Shown: in pieces, positions 1 through 10,517 of the stretch
How the letters are laid out: every line of letters starts with the position of its first letter
How positions within the stretch are numbered: the first letter of the stretch is position 1
Source: Cryphonectria parasitica EP155
Lineage: Eukaryota; Ascomycota; Sordariomycetes; Diaporthales; Cryphonectriaceae
Direction: 5' to 3'
Assembly (NCBI RefSeq): GCF_011745365.1
Contig: NW_024468913.1
Coordinates: 1,426,001 to 1,490,000 of the forward strand
Length of the DNA stretch: 64,000 nucleotides
Made by a program: the position numbers and the translations under genes
Notes under the pieces: model-generated
The model's database searches: none
Seen by the model: the letters and a program-made list of their open reading frames with translations, nothing else
What the model was told of the DNA's origin: nothing

Positions 1-320
1 ACATGTTTTCCTCAGGCTCAGACTCTATGATGATTAATATGACCTTGTTCACTGACCAATTTATTTTCTTTGTCGACGTTCGCGAAAAAGAAAACTCATC
101 CTGGAAGGCGCTCCACACCGTAGTAGTTGTGACTTGTCGGTCAAGGTCTCAAATGTGAAGATGATGCTTCTGGAGAGTATCTATTCTGTCCTGTCTCATA
201 GAACCTTGCTGTGAAAGCGTTCTAGCGGGTTGCGTGTCATTGGATGAGCCATTCTCGTCAGGGCTTCCATAAAGAACACAACCAATCCCTTTTCCCAGCC
301 AGGTCCCTCCACGGCGTACT
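1..320. other. 3' flank of scm3, no gene seen
   Basis: No convincing coding region. It lies immediately downstream of the minus-strand scm3 stop codon and probably holds its 3' UTR and terminator. Confidence 0.5.
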
Positions 321-2624
321 TTACATGCAGATGAAACAAAAGTCCCTCTCACAAGTCCACCCATCCTCGCCACACCTCCTCCTCGTACCGCCAGGCGTCT
401 GCACCACCGACCCTGCCGGACTTGCTGATCTGCCTGTGCCGCCATTATTTACTTCACTTCCTTGTCCCAAAACACGGACGACGCTCTGCGCAAGCTTCTT
501 GGTTCTCCTTCCTCCCTCCACCTTCTTCATCTTCTTCCTCGTGTCATCTCCTGTTGTTGCGCCCCTGACCGGACCAAGCGGTGTGGTCCTGGCCGGGGTC
601 CTGAACTTGTGTGACTTTGTTGAGTGGGTGCCTAGGTTGAGAGAGGCGCGCTTCGTCTTCTTCTTGGTGTTTTTGTTGGACATGATTGAGGAGGAGAAGG
701 AGGTGGAAAGGCGAGGGAACAAGGGTCGGTGGACCAGGATGCGATGGTGGCCCGAGGGTGTGAACTCGGACAGGTCGAAGGAGATCTCGTCTTCGTCGTC
801 CTCGGCGTCGGACAGGAGCGAGATGAGGCTTGCTGTTGTGGCGGGGGTGCCGATGGTCTGTTTAGACTTGGCTTGGGGTGTCGAAGGCTGTTGTTGTGCC
901 GCCCGAGATGCGTCTGTGCCGACGGGTTCTGACCGTGGCTGCTCTGTTATGGTGTCTTTCACAGCTGAGCCCGAGCCACTACCGAGCTTAGAGGAGCAGC
1001 GACGCCGAGGTGCGCGGACCTGCGTATGTAGCGGCTTCAGCTCGCTTTGCTGCTCTGCTTCTGAGGGCTGCTCTTGGGCGTGCGGCGCTTCTGAGGACCC
1101 TGGCGTATCAACCAACACTGCCGCCAAAGGACGGCCCGTTGGTCCTGTCTGTCGCCTGACCCTCCTCCTGGGCAACAGAGTCTCTTCGTCGGAGAACATG
1201 AAGTCCGGGTCCATCATGTTTCTTGCAAATTTCTCCCGTGGTTTTTTGCCTGAATCCTCGGTTTGTTTGCCCTGTCGATCCTCCAAGGTAGCTTGACTGT
1301 GCCGACCCTTGGCCGTGACCTCGTGTAGCGCTGCACTGATTCGAACTGGTAACTCCACAGTAGATTTTTTGCAGACTCGAACAGCCTCGTCGGCGACTTC
1401 TTTGATGGCCCTCCGATTGACTGATCCAGACGTTCCCTGAGAAATCTGCTTCGTCATGCTGATATCCACGAAAAGCCGTTGTCTAGCTGGCTTCTTGCTA
1501 CCAGCCCCTGTGACATCCAAAAACAATTCGACATCACTATCTTGCCAGGACGTCTGATCGACTGGGTTTTGTTGGCACGCATCGACATGCTGAACAGACT
1601 CGGTCTCAGTCTCAACATGACCCGCCTTCTCCACCTGCGATAGCTCTTTTGTACCTTCGCTTCGCCTTCCTCCTTTGCGATTCTGTGGACGCCTCGCTAT
1701 TCTTGGTTTTGCGTGGTGCTTTCTTAAAGGAGATGGTTTCCCTAGTGATCTGGCAGTCCGTGTCTTCCGAATCGAGGGTGGCGTATCCGGCATATTTTCT
1801 ATGACGTCCTTGATCAAGTTGTAGTGGCTGTTGTCGTTGTTAGGACTGCTGTCGACCGCGGGGAACTTCTGTCTTATCAGGGGTGACTCCTTGGTCTGGA
1901 GCGGACTGCCGGAAGTGCCCAGCAGTACATCCTCCTCGTCATCTGCATCTCGACTGTGTGGCCTTAGAAGAGATTTTCTCACGCCCTTCCGTGGAGCCTG
2001 CTCCTGCTCGTGGCCATCACTCAGAAACGCAGATTGCGGGAGCTCAGGGGCCTGCCAGTTGGGGTCAACGCTCGAAGGAGGTCCGAGGTCTAATGGCGGG
2101 AATGGCGGAGCCGGCATCATCATGTATGCGTTCCCATTCCCAAACAGTGAGGACAGCTGTGGAGTGCCTCGCATTCCCATCTGTGGCCACCTGGATTCTG
2201 GCCCCTTCTCTGGCCCTTTCCATGGGTCCCTCGGCACTGCCATTGCCTCTGGGTTCGGTTCTCTGTCCAGGTACTTGTCTCCCATCATGGAATGATCCTG
2301 CTCCTCGTCTGAAGAGTCCTCACCTGTCTCATCACGACCGACTTCGGTAACCTCCATTGACCGTAAGTGCCCATTGTCTTCCACAATCTCACCCGTCATG
2401 ATATCAATCACATCGCCGACGCCATCGAAATCCTTCTCGTACTTGGCGAAGATGCTTTCAAATCTGGACTTGAGCCTATTCGCAGCCCGGTCCCTCCCCT
2501 GCTGGAGCTGAACATTGGGATCTCTCCTTCGATTGATCTCCTCTGGTTCAATAAACAACTCATCGTCTTCGTCTGTATTAGTCTGGGCCACAGAAGTCTT
2601 CCTTCGTTTTACCGGCGGCTTCAT
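321..2624 (-). CDS. scm3: Scm3/HJURP-type CENP-A histone chaperone
   Basis: Intronless, 767 residues. The N-terminal part (about residues 45-90) carries the Scm3 signature: a basic helix with RLKSRFESIFAKYEKDF, then GDVIDIMTGEIVEDNGHL, which is the family's hallmark D-x-x-TGEIV-x-x-NGHL block. In known Scm3/HJURP proteins this region binds CENP-A/H4 and deposits it at centromeres. The remaining 650 residues are disordered-looking, rich in Ser, Pro, Arg and acidic patches, with several basic stretches that could bind DNA. Filamentous-fungal Scm3 proteins are similarly much longer than the yeast protein. The start is the first Met, ten residues before the acidic DEDDELFIEPEE segment. It is divergent with atg6 across a 372-bp promoter. 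I see no Myb/SANT domain. The identification rests on the motif block; the rest of the protein is not recognisable. Confidence 0.85.
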   Translation of the reverse strand: MKPPVKRRKTSVAQTNTDEDDELFIEPEEINRRRDPNVQLQQGRDRAANRLKSRFESIFAKYEKDFDGVGDVIDIMTGEIVEDNGHLRSMEVTEVGRDETGEDSSDEEQDHSMMGDKYLDREPNPEAMAVPRDPWKGPEKGPESRWPQMGMRGTPQLSSLFGNGNAYMMMPAPPFPPLDLGPPSSVDPNWQAPELPQSAFLSDGHEQEQAPRKGVRKSLLRPHSRDADDEEDVLLGTSGSPLQTKESPLIRQKFPAVDSSPNNDNSHYNLIKDVIENMPDTPPSIRKTRTARSLGKPSPLRKHHAKPRIARRPQNRKGGRRSEGTKELSQVEKAGHVETETESVQHVDACQQNPVDQTSWQDSDVELFLDVTGAGSKKPARQRLFVDISMTKQISQGTSGSVNRRAIKEVADEAVRVCKKSTVELPVRISAALHEVTAKGRHSQATLEDRQGKQTEDSGKKPREKFARNMMDPDFMFSDEETLLPRRRVRRQTGPTGRPLAAVLVDTPGSSEAPHAQEQPSEAEQQSELKPLHTQVRAPRRRCSSKLGSGSGSAVKDTITEQPRSEPVGTDASRAAQQQPSTPQAKSKQTIGTPATTASLISLLSDAEDDEDEISFDLSEFTPSGHHRILVHRPLFPRLSTSFSSSIMSNKNTKKKTKRASLNLGTHSTKSHKFRTPARTTPLGPVRGATTGDDTRKKMKKVEGGRRTKKLAQSVVRVLGQGSEVNNGGTGRSASPAGSVVQTPGGTRRRCGEDGWTCERDFCFICM

Positions 2625-2996
2625 CTTGGAGGCGGTTGTCCAAACAAAACTGGTCGCTTGCGTTTTATGAAATGGCGGCTTCGGGATAAGCCTAATGAAG
2701 ACGCGTCAAAGAAGCTGCCGAACGCGCTGTATAATCCTCTGAAAGAACCCTTGTTACTGGTTCATAGGGCTGACTGGAGCCCCTGTGGGTGGGGGGGGGG
2801 GGACAAGAGGCAGGCAGGCCCCTGTTAGCGCACTCAGGCTCTAATCATTCACATTCCCATGCTGTCCTGCTGATAACGTACGTCAGTCAGTCAGTCCTCA
2901 ATGTCCATCCATCACAAAATCTACAGCAAACGACGCTGAGCACCAAGATTTACTCATCAACAACAATGTGCCACCGTTTGAGACCACAAAGCCAAC
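2625..2996. promoter_or_regulatory. Divergent scm3-atg6 intergenic promoter
   Basis: The 372 bp between two divergent start codons must hold both promoters. A run of 12 G lies at 2791-2802. A repeated GTCAGTCAGTCAGTC-like stretch lies near 2882-2896. No clear TATA box. Confidence 0.5.
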
Positions 2997-4554
2997 ATGT
3001 ACTGTCAGAAGTGTCGAACGCCTCTCAAACTGGACAGTTCCCTTGAGGATCTGAACCCAGCAGCATATGATTTGCTTGTTGGTGAGTTGCTCTCATCGCG
3101 GAATAATCGATTTGCCTCCTGTTGTCTAACTTATTGCTTGTTTGCTTGCAGCAGCGTCGTCGCAGCAGTCCACTTCGAAACCTTCGATGTCATCTAGGCC
3201 TCTAAACCCTCAAGACCAAGCCAGAAAATCCCTCTACGATCAAGTTTCAAAGAATGCCGGCCCAGCCATGTTTCGAAAGTCGGCGGGCGGTCTGCGCCCT
3301 GGCGAGGGACAGCAGCAGCAACGTGACAACCCGGGCATGTCATTCATATACCTCACGGAGTCACAAGTTGTTCCCCCGTCACGGTCGCATAATCATGTGC
3401 CTCCCCAGCCAGCAGTCGAGAATGTTACACCCGACTCTAACGATACCAAATCACGAGAAATGGAGAGGATTACCAAGCTGCATGAGATCCTGTCTGCGCG
3501 GTCCGACATCGATCACCCTGTTTGTGTCGAGTGCACCGAGATGCTAGTCGATGGCCTACAGAAGAAACTGGAAGCGGCAAACAGAGAAAGAGAGGCATAC
3601 GCCCGCTACGTGAAACAGCTGTATGCAGATGCACCCACAGAGGATGAGCTCAAGGCGTCGGAGGAGTCGCTGAAGAAGACCAGAAAGAGCGAGGCCGAGG
3701 CTCTGGACCTTCTGAAAAAGCTGGAAGAAGAGAAGGCACAGCTGGACGACCAGATCCTGAGGCTGGAGGACGAGTCGAAACAGCTTGATGCGGAAGAGGA
3801 GCAGTTCTGGAGGGAGAGGAATGCCTTCGCGACGAAGCTCACCGATTTCCAGAATGACCGCGACAGCATCAACTCCAAGTTCGACCACGATGCCCGACTG
3901 CTGGAGAAGCTCCAGCGGTCTAATGTCTATAACGACACCTTCTGCATCAGCTTCGATGGGTACTTTGCAACCATCAACTCGTTGCGGCTCGGTCGATTAT
4001 CAAACAGGCCTGTCGACTGGCCCGAGATCAACGCAGCGTGGGGACATGCGCTCTTGCTTCTCGTCACAGTTGCCGACAAACTCGACTTCAAATTCGAGGG
4101 CTATGAGCCCGTCCCCATGGGCTCAACATCAAAGATCATCCGCTCCGACCCCGTTTCACCCGCCTCCAGCCGTCTGGGAATCAGAAACGCCCCGCCGCCC
4201 GCACCGAAGAAGCACGTTCTAGAACTTTATTCGTCTGGTGACATGCCCCTCGGCCTGACTTTCATGCACCGCAAGTTCGATAACGCCATGGTGGCCTTCC
4301 TCGAACTGGTCCGACAGCTTGGTGTGCTGGTCGAAAAGCGGAGCGCGATGAGTAGAGCGGCGACACTGGCACTGCCGTATAAGATCGAGGGCGACAAGAT
4401 CGAGGACGTCAGTATCAAGCTTGGCCTGGCGCAAGACGACAGCTGGACGAGGGCCTGCAAGCTGACACTGACTTGCTGCAAGTTCCTATTAGCTTGCTCA
4501 AGCAACTTGACTATTGAGCGGCTTGCCATCGACAACAATGGCACCGCGCCTTGA
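2997..4554 (+). CDS. atg6: Beclin 1 / Atg6 (Vps30) autophagy protein
   Basis: Two exons: 2997-3081 and 3152-4554 (intron 3082-3151, GTGAGT...TGCAG; acceptor at 3154 is also in frame). Gives 495 residues. The N-terminus MYCQKCRTPLKLDSSLEDLN is the CxxC zinc-ribbon-like start typical of fungal Atg6. A BH3-like region is not obvious. A long heptad-rich coiled coil spans about residues 190-295 (KTRKSEAEALDLLKKLEE onward). The C-terminal BARA domain follows: the NDTFCISFDGYFATINSLRLGR segment, the WPEINAAWGHALLLL segment, and the end WTRACKLTLTCCKFLLACSS. In the family, Atg6 is a scaffold subunit of the class III PI3-kinase Vps34 complexes for autophagy and vacuolar sorting. It is convergent with the hydrolase at 4877. 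Confidence 0.95.
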
Positions 4555-4876
4555 TGCAAGCCTATCATATTGGCTAGAAGAGAGGCACTCGGGAGACTAG
4601 ACGACAGGCTCGGCGTTAGGAAAGGGACCATATACCACGGGCAGCATAGCGCATGAATTTCAACTACTCGATTTATTTTCTTCTCTCTTTCTCTCTCTCT
4701 CTCTCTCTCTGTGTGTCCCAACCGGTCACGCGAACAACGGTCTGGGTGACTTGCTGAAGTGGTAGTTGTCACTCAAGATGAATTGTTGGAGCGGGGTGGA
4801 TTCTCTACCATGGCAACAGAGTGCATACTGTTGCAGACGCCGTTGACACGTTATGTCATGAGGTGGATGCTGCTAC
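4555..4876. other. Convergent 3' intergenic with CT microsatellite
   Basis: Between the convergent atg6 and hydrolase stop codons. It holds a (CT)n run at about 4689-4711. Nothing else recognisable. Confidence 0.6.
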
Positions 4877-5647
4877 TTATCCTTGGACAGCCTTCGCAGC
4901 CTCAATCAAAAATGCCACTGTCTCCTCTGGCTTGCTCAGCATAGGACTGTGCCCACTCGCAACCTCCTGAACGGTAACATCTGCTCCCTGCTCCTTGGCA
5001 TCGCTGACCGTCCACCACTGCGCCTCCACCGGCAATGCGTGGTCCTCAGCCGTCACGAGGAACCACACCGGCACGTCCTTCCACCCGGCATACGCATACT
5101 CGGCCCCTTCAAACAGGCTCTTCAGGCTGTGGTTCCGCAGCTGCGCGGTCCACGCCTTCGCTTCCTCCCGCGGCAGCACATCGTGGTAAAACAGCTCCGT
5201 CGGGTCGGCGACCAGTACCGCGAACCCGCTCTCCTCGTCGGCGCGCCAAGTTGGCGGCGGCTGCCCGCCCAGGCCGTCCATAAAGCTCATGCCCGTGTGG
5301 TTGAACCCAGTCGCCATCATCGCCAGCCCCACCACTTTTCCCTCTGAAGGGTCCTCACCCGGGTGGGCGCTCGTGGGCAGGCCCTTCAGGGCGGACGAGC
5401 CAACGTGGCCGCCGTAGGAGTGCACCACAACGATAACATTGCGGCCTGCTTTCGTCTCGGAACGTATGGCCGCCTGCACGGCGTTGATGTCGTTCAGGTA
5501 TGTGACAGATGGATCGCCAATCGTGGAAGGGAGCGTCACGGCCAGGGAGGCGTAGCCCTGTCGAGAGAGGAGGGCGGTGACTTTGTCCCATGTACTTGGG
5601 CCGTGCCAGGCGCCGGGAACGAGGACGAAGGTTGGCTTTAAGGACAT
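4877..5647 (-). CDS. Alpha/beta hydrolase (AB_hydrolase_6-like)
   Basis: Intronless, 256 residues, the usual length for this cytosolic family. The start MSLKPTFVLVPGAWHGPSTW gives the first strand and the HG oxyanion-hole motif (His15-Gly16). The nucleophile is Ser77 in VVHSYGG. The probable acid is the Asp in LVTAEDHALP (about 205). His233 in VASGHSPMLSKPEE completes the triad. All catalytic positions are intact. The family includes esterases, lactonases and salicylate/hydroxynitrile-type hydrolases; the substrate cannot be read from sequence. A second, broken member of the same family lies at 28795-29683. Confidence 0.85.
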   Translation of the reverse strand: MSLKPTFVLVPGAWHGPSTWDKVTALLSRQGYASLAVTLPSTIGDPSVTYLNDINAVQAAIRSETKAGRNVIVVVHSYGGHVGSSALKGLPTSAHPGEDPSEGKVVGLAMMATGFNHTGMSFMDGLGGQPPPTWRADEESGFAVLVADPTELFYHDVLPREEAKAWTAQLRNHSLKSLFEGAEYAYAGWKDVPVWFLVTAEDHALPVEAQWWTVSDAKEQGADVTVQEVASGHSPMLSKPEETVAFLIEAAKAVQG

Positions 5648-7326
5648 TGTCGTAAATTACGAGTGACGAAGGGCGAGGCTGTGGAGGTGAAGGCGTTGAG
5701 CGGACTTCAGGGTTGGCAATGCTGTTTCCTCGGGATCATGGTTCCATAATCATAGGCAGGTCTCGCATTATATGCGCTCGACTGCAATGACTCGAATGAG
5801 GTTTTTTCATCATCTTTTCTTGGTTTCTCCCTCATCCGTGCTCATTAGAACACTGGAAGTACGTGGGGCTCGAGACCCGAAAGATCCCGCTCCGAACGAC
5901 GAGCAGACAATAACGTGTAAAGTTAACACTGTAACCCAAACCACCAGTCGGGTCATCTCTCTTGGCTGAAGAGGGTGGGTTTATTCTCTCCTCTTTTGGC
6001 TTAAAATGCTGAGTCTGCTCAAGCGGACCGCAGCGGACCGCAGCGGCTGAAGCATCCAGCCGTCTGACCCGGTTCAGCCCGATGTCTCAACGGGAACGGC
6101 GATTTTCCGGCCTCAAGTTCATATCGATGGGATATTTGGGAATTAAATCATTGGGAACGTCGATAGTATTGAGTTTTCCAGTCTAGATGGATTGTCGTGG
6201 CCTCCATGTACTATAACCCTACTCACCCCTATCTTCTCGGACGCCTGAATGAGGACTATGAGATAATGTTCACGATAATTATGCATCAGCGAGGTCGTAA
6301 AGAACTCCTATGCTTCTCGGAATAACCCGCTTCGGAGAATCTCAAGCCCTCATCTTCCAGCTCCCTTACGCCACGTAGAAGATTGACATTGGTTCCCTCG
6401 TCATCGTCGAATTCGTTCGGGTGAACGAAGGGTCCCGGTATACAGGTCCCCCCCCCCCCCGGCCCCCCAGGAGATGCGTGCAAGTCTTGACGAGTTCTGG
6501 CCATGGCATGGCCGCGAGGAACCCGCTACATGATAATTTCCCTTGGCAGGAGGTATCGAGCATTCCCAGCCGCATGTAGACAAACACAGTGGTCTCTGGC
6601 TTATTACAGGTTACGCTCTGAAGAGTATTGGTCGTGATCAAACTTGGGCTTTGCTTCAGCCCGCAACTTGCAGTATTTCATGTGCTCAAGGAAGTAGTTG
6701 AAAGTAATTCGAGGTGCAGATAGGAGTTGGGATGAGAGTTTTTTGTGACGAGATGCTGGAAAATCCAGTCTTTACTATACTTGATGCTTTCAAGGATGGT
6801 AAGAAAAGTGAAGCACTAAGAATCATGCCAGAAATATCACCAGCATCACCAATATTGATTGAAAAAGAGCCCACCTATTGTGCATTGATAAGCTCATCCT
6901 AGACAATAAGCACACAAATACAAGTCACAAATAGGATAATTTACAGAGCTCGCCTGTTACTAAAAGCTGCCTCAGATTATGGTAGTGTGATTCCATGCCT
7001 TCTCTCAGAGGTGTAGGGCGTCCTACACACAATCGTTCAGAGTTGTTCATAGAATGCCATTTGAAGCTGTTGTCAGATAGTCATGGCCTATCACCTCGCA
7101 AGTCTACGTGAATCAAAGAGACTGACTAGGAGTAATGGAAGGTGATAGGGGTATTAAGACAAACTTATAAAGCTCCAGAAGTCTGTCCAAATAAGACCAT
7201 TTGTCTTTTTGCCATCATCGAGCAGCTCAGCACAAGCAATACGACAATCAATATCAAGAAATTCTGCTGCTTTTACAGACTCAAGATACTTAGCTAACAG
7301 CTGACCAAAGAGCACCAGTCAACAAG
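5648..7326. other. Gene-poor stretch
   Basis: No supported gene in 1.7 kb. It contains a short GCGGACCGCA direct repeat near 6024-6046, a 13-C run at 6448-6460, and a more AT-rich block at about 6660-7300. That block has short open frames on both strands but nothing recognisable, and could be old transposon debris. Confidence 0.5.
7166..7170 (+). promoter_or_regulatory. TATA-like box of the orphan gene at 7327
   Basis: CTTATAAAG lies about 160 bp before the ATG at 7327. This is a plausible core promoter element allowing for a 5' UTR of about 100-130 nt. Position and motif only. Confidence 0.35.
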
Positions 7327-7851
7327 ATGTCCAGAAGCCCAGCACCTCTGCGGGAGTTCCCATTCCCTGAGGCCATCTACACCATGACATGGATTCGAGC
7401 ATCCTACATCGTCTTCGGCTCCCAGGAGCAGTATGACAACATCAGGACAAATATGAACTGGCTTTGTCACCGTTGTATGACTATTAATCTCCACATGCCT
7501 AGTCAATGTCCATTTCAAATCGAGATTGCAGGCCAGCCGGTGTATCCTTCCCAGACCCCTGACAGTTCACTAGCATGCTGGAGATGCAATCACCAGGGCC
7601 CATGTATGGAAAATGATGAGGCCTGCTGGGTGACTGTTCCTGGCGATGAGACAATATTGGAGCTTCAAGCAGCTCGGTTAGCTCGGCTGCTTGTGTCTGG
7701 TGTAAGAGCCGTCGGCAGTGCCATCGGAAAGATTGCAGGCCGCTACATAAGCTCCCACGGTTCGAGGAGCAGAGATGACGGAATGAGCAAGCATTCATCG
7801 TCACGACACCATCACCGGTCAGGTCACCGTCATCACGCCCACCGAACTTAA
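7327..7851 (+). CDS. Orphan Cys- and His-rich small protein
   Basis: Open frame of 174 residues, not recognised. Residues about 45-100 hold spaced cysteines (LCHRC, PSQCPF, LACWRCNHQGPC, EACW), which suggests a small zinc-binding or disulphide-bonded domain. A short helix-like segment with RLARLLVSGVRAVGSAIGKIAG follows, then a His/Arg/Ser tail (HHHRSGHRHHAHR). There is no signal peptide. The His-rich tail appears to continue in another frame after the stop (next entry), so this frame may be truncated by a frameshift or an unmodelled intron. A TATA-like box lies upstream. It sits in a gene-poor accessory stretch between conserved genes. Real gene status is moderately supported by length and composition. 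Confidence 0.5.
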   Translation: MSRSPAPLREFPFPEAIYTMTWIRASYIVFGSQEQYDNIRTNMNWLCHRCMTINLHMPSQCPFQIEIAGQPVYPSQTPDSSLACWRCNHQGPCMENDEACWVTVPGDETILELQAARLARLLVSGVRAVGSAIGKIAGRYISSHGSRSRDDGMSKHSSSRHHHRSGHRHHAHRT

Positions 7852-8302
7852 CCCGAGGTCACCAGACTTATCATGGTCATCATCATCATCGAGCAGTGAC
7901 CGGTACAGAGTATGAAGTCACAGAGAGGAACACCGTGTCCCTCCCAAGTAGCTATCCTTACACATTACGAATGTCCTCCAGCTCCTCTAGAGTGTGCACT
8001 ACCCCAGTAAGAGAAATCAGCGATAGCTACAATCCCCGAGAATCGTTCTACGACTCCGACGCCTGGAAGTGCACAAGCTTACAATATGACAGGTAGACGC
8101 TTAACACATTGCAAAGCAAAAAGAAGAAAAAAATCAAGACAAGTCCGAATCTTATAAGTCCTCTGAGCAGGGCGAGCGAGCATATCGGCATGATGATCGC
8201 GGTCATGGAAGTTGGAGGAGCCAAGCAGTCGCAGGCACGATGACTCGAATCATGGACGACACTGTAAACCATTATCATATGCTCAACCTGGGAATGAGGT
8301 GA
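7852..8302 (+). other. Out-of-frame 3' continuation of the orphan gene
   Basis: Two further open segments follow with matching composition. Frame 3 (relative to window base 1) is open across 7842-8096 and reads TRGHQTYHGHHHHRAVTGTE and on through a Ser-rich part. Frame 2 is then open from 8105 to 8302, reading DKSESYKSSEQGERAYRHDD and on. I tried GT donors at 8069 and 8093 with nearby AG acceptors and none joined the last two segments in phase. Either the intron structure is unusual or this is a decaying gene with two frame breaks. Confidence 0.35.
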
Positions 8303-9597
8303 GCGGGCTGAGTTGGAAGAACCCTTTGGTTTACCAATAAGTTTGTAGATGGGCTCTGCAGCTGCGCGAGAGCAAGATTTTAGCCTTTTCGATGACGGTG
8401 AGAACAGGGCGGTTTAGGCTGACACACCTAATAGCGTTGCTGGAAGAAGATAACAATGTAAGGAATGTTTTTATTCAACAAGTTGATCCTATTTCCGGAC
8501 GAAGTGAAATGTTATGCCTTTGTTTGGGGGGTAAAGAGTAGAGAGAGAAACGGACCCAAAGAAAAATGAAGGAAAGTGACCAACTCGGCCGCTATTGTGC
8601 TCATTCTGCACCGAGATGATCGATGATGAAAATGCCAGTTCATAAGTATGCAAATGTAATTTCTATTTGGATCATTAGGCAACATGGTGAATATCCTTGA
8701 ATGACACATGTATCATGTCATTATGATAAACAGGCGACCACGCTATCACAGGGACGGCTGCGGCAGAAAAGAATGATCCGCAGAAGGTTTCAGGCGGAAT
8801 GAAGTTTTTTTTGAAAAAGAACATGCTGCAATAAACCAGAAATGCAAGAGGGTAAAGCCCCAATACAGACGTGATCATCAACAATTTGGGCAAAGCATGT
8901 AATATTTCCACTGCAATGACATGCTGAAGTATGGGCTGTAGGGAACAACCAGCCCGCATTCAACATGTAATTGTGCAACACGCAATCATCTCTAGCCCAC
9001 ATAGTCATCACAACACTCGTCATGCAAATCAAACTGGTTCTTTCAGCCTTATTGCAAGAAAGTATGTGAGGCTTGTAACTGGGCGGATTTGCATGTAATC
9101 CAGACAAGACAAGCTGCACTTAGCACTAATCATTCGAGAAGATCATTGGGGTACTTATGCTTTTGGGCCTTAATGCATTAAGCCACAAAGTCTGTTCGCC
9201 AAATGAGACCCAAACATCATCATCATCATTATCGTCATCATTACAGCCGGGCGCAGCAACACGTCTACATTATTGGTCGTCCTCGCTGCCAAGGGCGATT
9301 CTGCAGCTGGCCGGTAAGCAGGGATTTTGCCCGAACTCTGCACACATGCATTGGCACCAGCTGACATGCGGCTTAAAATGCTAGAAGCTGCTGGCTTATA
9401 AATTGGCTACGTCCAGTTCCCCGTCTGACTCCAAGGCCACGGAATCATCTCTTCGCATTACACCGTGGTCTTCGTAGACTGCCTCCCAACTTGCGACATA
9501 CGTTCGCACGGTCAACGATAAAACCTTTTGCAATAGCCTCTATACGCGGCAAGATCATTCAGCCTGAAAAGGGAAGAAGAAAACAGGGATAGGATCC
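8303..9597. other. Intergenic, microsatellite, no gene
   Basis: No supported gene. A CAT/ATC-type microsatellite lies at about 9218-9244. Confidence 0.5.
9397..9404 (+). promoter_or_regulatory. TATA-like box of the orphan gene at 9598
   Basis: TATAAATT occurs 194-201 bp before the ATG at 9598. Motif and position only. Confidence 0.3.
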
Positions 9598-10116
9598 ATG
9601 AAACCATTCGAGGATCCGCAGAGAATGAATGACAGGTTTGGGAGTCAGCATCAGCATCATCAGCAACAACAACGTCAACGTCAACAGCAACAGCACGAGC
9701 AACACTATCATGACCTAAAGGAAGACCCCAACAAATACCAGACAAACGTCGTCGGCGTCACTCGCCGCGAGACAAATAATACAGTGCATTCAAGACCTGG
9801 ACACATGGGAAAGGAAAGCCAAAGCGGACATCTTGTTCATTACGGGGCCTTCTTGCTGATGGCTGGCATTGGCTTCGGAGCAGGAGTGTGTTATTCGGGC
9901 AAACACAAGAAGAGAGACGGGCGGGGACATCGTGAGCCTCGAATGCATCGCGAGTACAAACATGACGGCCGATACGATGGTAGACAAAGGGTGGACGAGT
10001 ATGGACGGCCTGATGATCAATGGACATACAGAGACCAAAGTGTAGGGGTCAGTGTTGATAGAAGTGGATATTGGCCGGATCAGAAACATGAAGATGGGCG
10101 CAATCACTGGCGCTGA
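9598..10116 (+). CDS. Orphan single-pass membrane protein, Gln/His-rich
   Basis: 172 residues, not recognised. Residues about 17-40 are a Gln/His/Arg tract (QHQHHQQQQRQRQQQQHEQH). One hydrophobic segment near residues 82-100 (HYGAFLLMAGIGFGAGVCYS) is a likely membrane anchor, followed by a strongly basic, hydrophilic C-terminus with many His, Arg, Asp and Tyr. There is no cleavable signal peptide, so a tail-facing membrane protein is the simplest reading. It has a TATA-like box upstream. Composition resembles the orphan gene at 7327 (His/Arg rich) but there is no clear homology. Coding status is inferred from length and the ordered layout. Confidence 0.5.
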   Translation: MKPFEDPQRMNDRFGSQHQHHQQQQRQRQQQQHEQHYHDLKEDPNKYQTNVVGVTRRETNNTVHSRPGHMGKESQSGHLVHYGAFLLMAGIGFGAGVCYSGKHKKRDGRGHREPRMHREYKHDGRYDGRQRVDEYGRPDDQWTYRDQSVGVSVDRSGYWPDQKHEDGRNHWR

Positions 10117-10517
10117 AGTGCCTGCCTACTCTTTTGGTGTTAGTAGAGACATAATATGTTATTCAGGATAGGCTGCAATGATGTTTTTCTTCTTCTCCTT
10201 TGTATTCATTATTCTCTTCATGTAGCTGATGTCCAGCAATCATCATTCCAGTGAGAAATAGGGTACTCAGTAAAACTCCTTTCCCTCAAAGTGTCATCAC
10301 ACACCAAAATCATGGCGTCTAGCCCTTTCCGGGCTTCAGAACTTCGTAGGCCTAGCCGAGACTTTTCCTTGGACCAGGAACAAACCGCGACAACAGCCGC
10401 ACCCCTGAAAACAGTAAGAACACTCAACGCCCAACAAAACAAAACAAAACAAAGGGAAGAGCAGAATAAATCTCCACCACCGCCTCCTGCCCTTTTTAGT
10501 CTGAGATCAGACTGCTG
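10117..10517. other. Convergent intergenic, nothing seen
   Basis: Lies between the stop codons of two converging genes. It contains a short AACAAAAC-type repeat near 10436-10450. No gene. Confidence 0.5.

Noticed and set aside
244..1296. 350-codon open frame opposite the scm3 C-terminus
   Set aside because: Antisense Ser/Cys-rich shadow of a real gene; no motif and no promoter signal.
1334..1344. tRNA B-box-like GTTCGAATC on the minus strand
   Set aside because: It lies inside the scm3 coding sequence, and no A box, acceptor stem or cloverleaf can be formed around it. No tRNA, rRNA or CRISPR array was found anywhere in the window.
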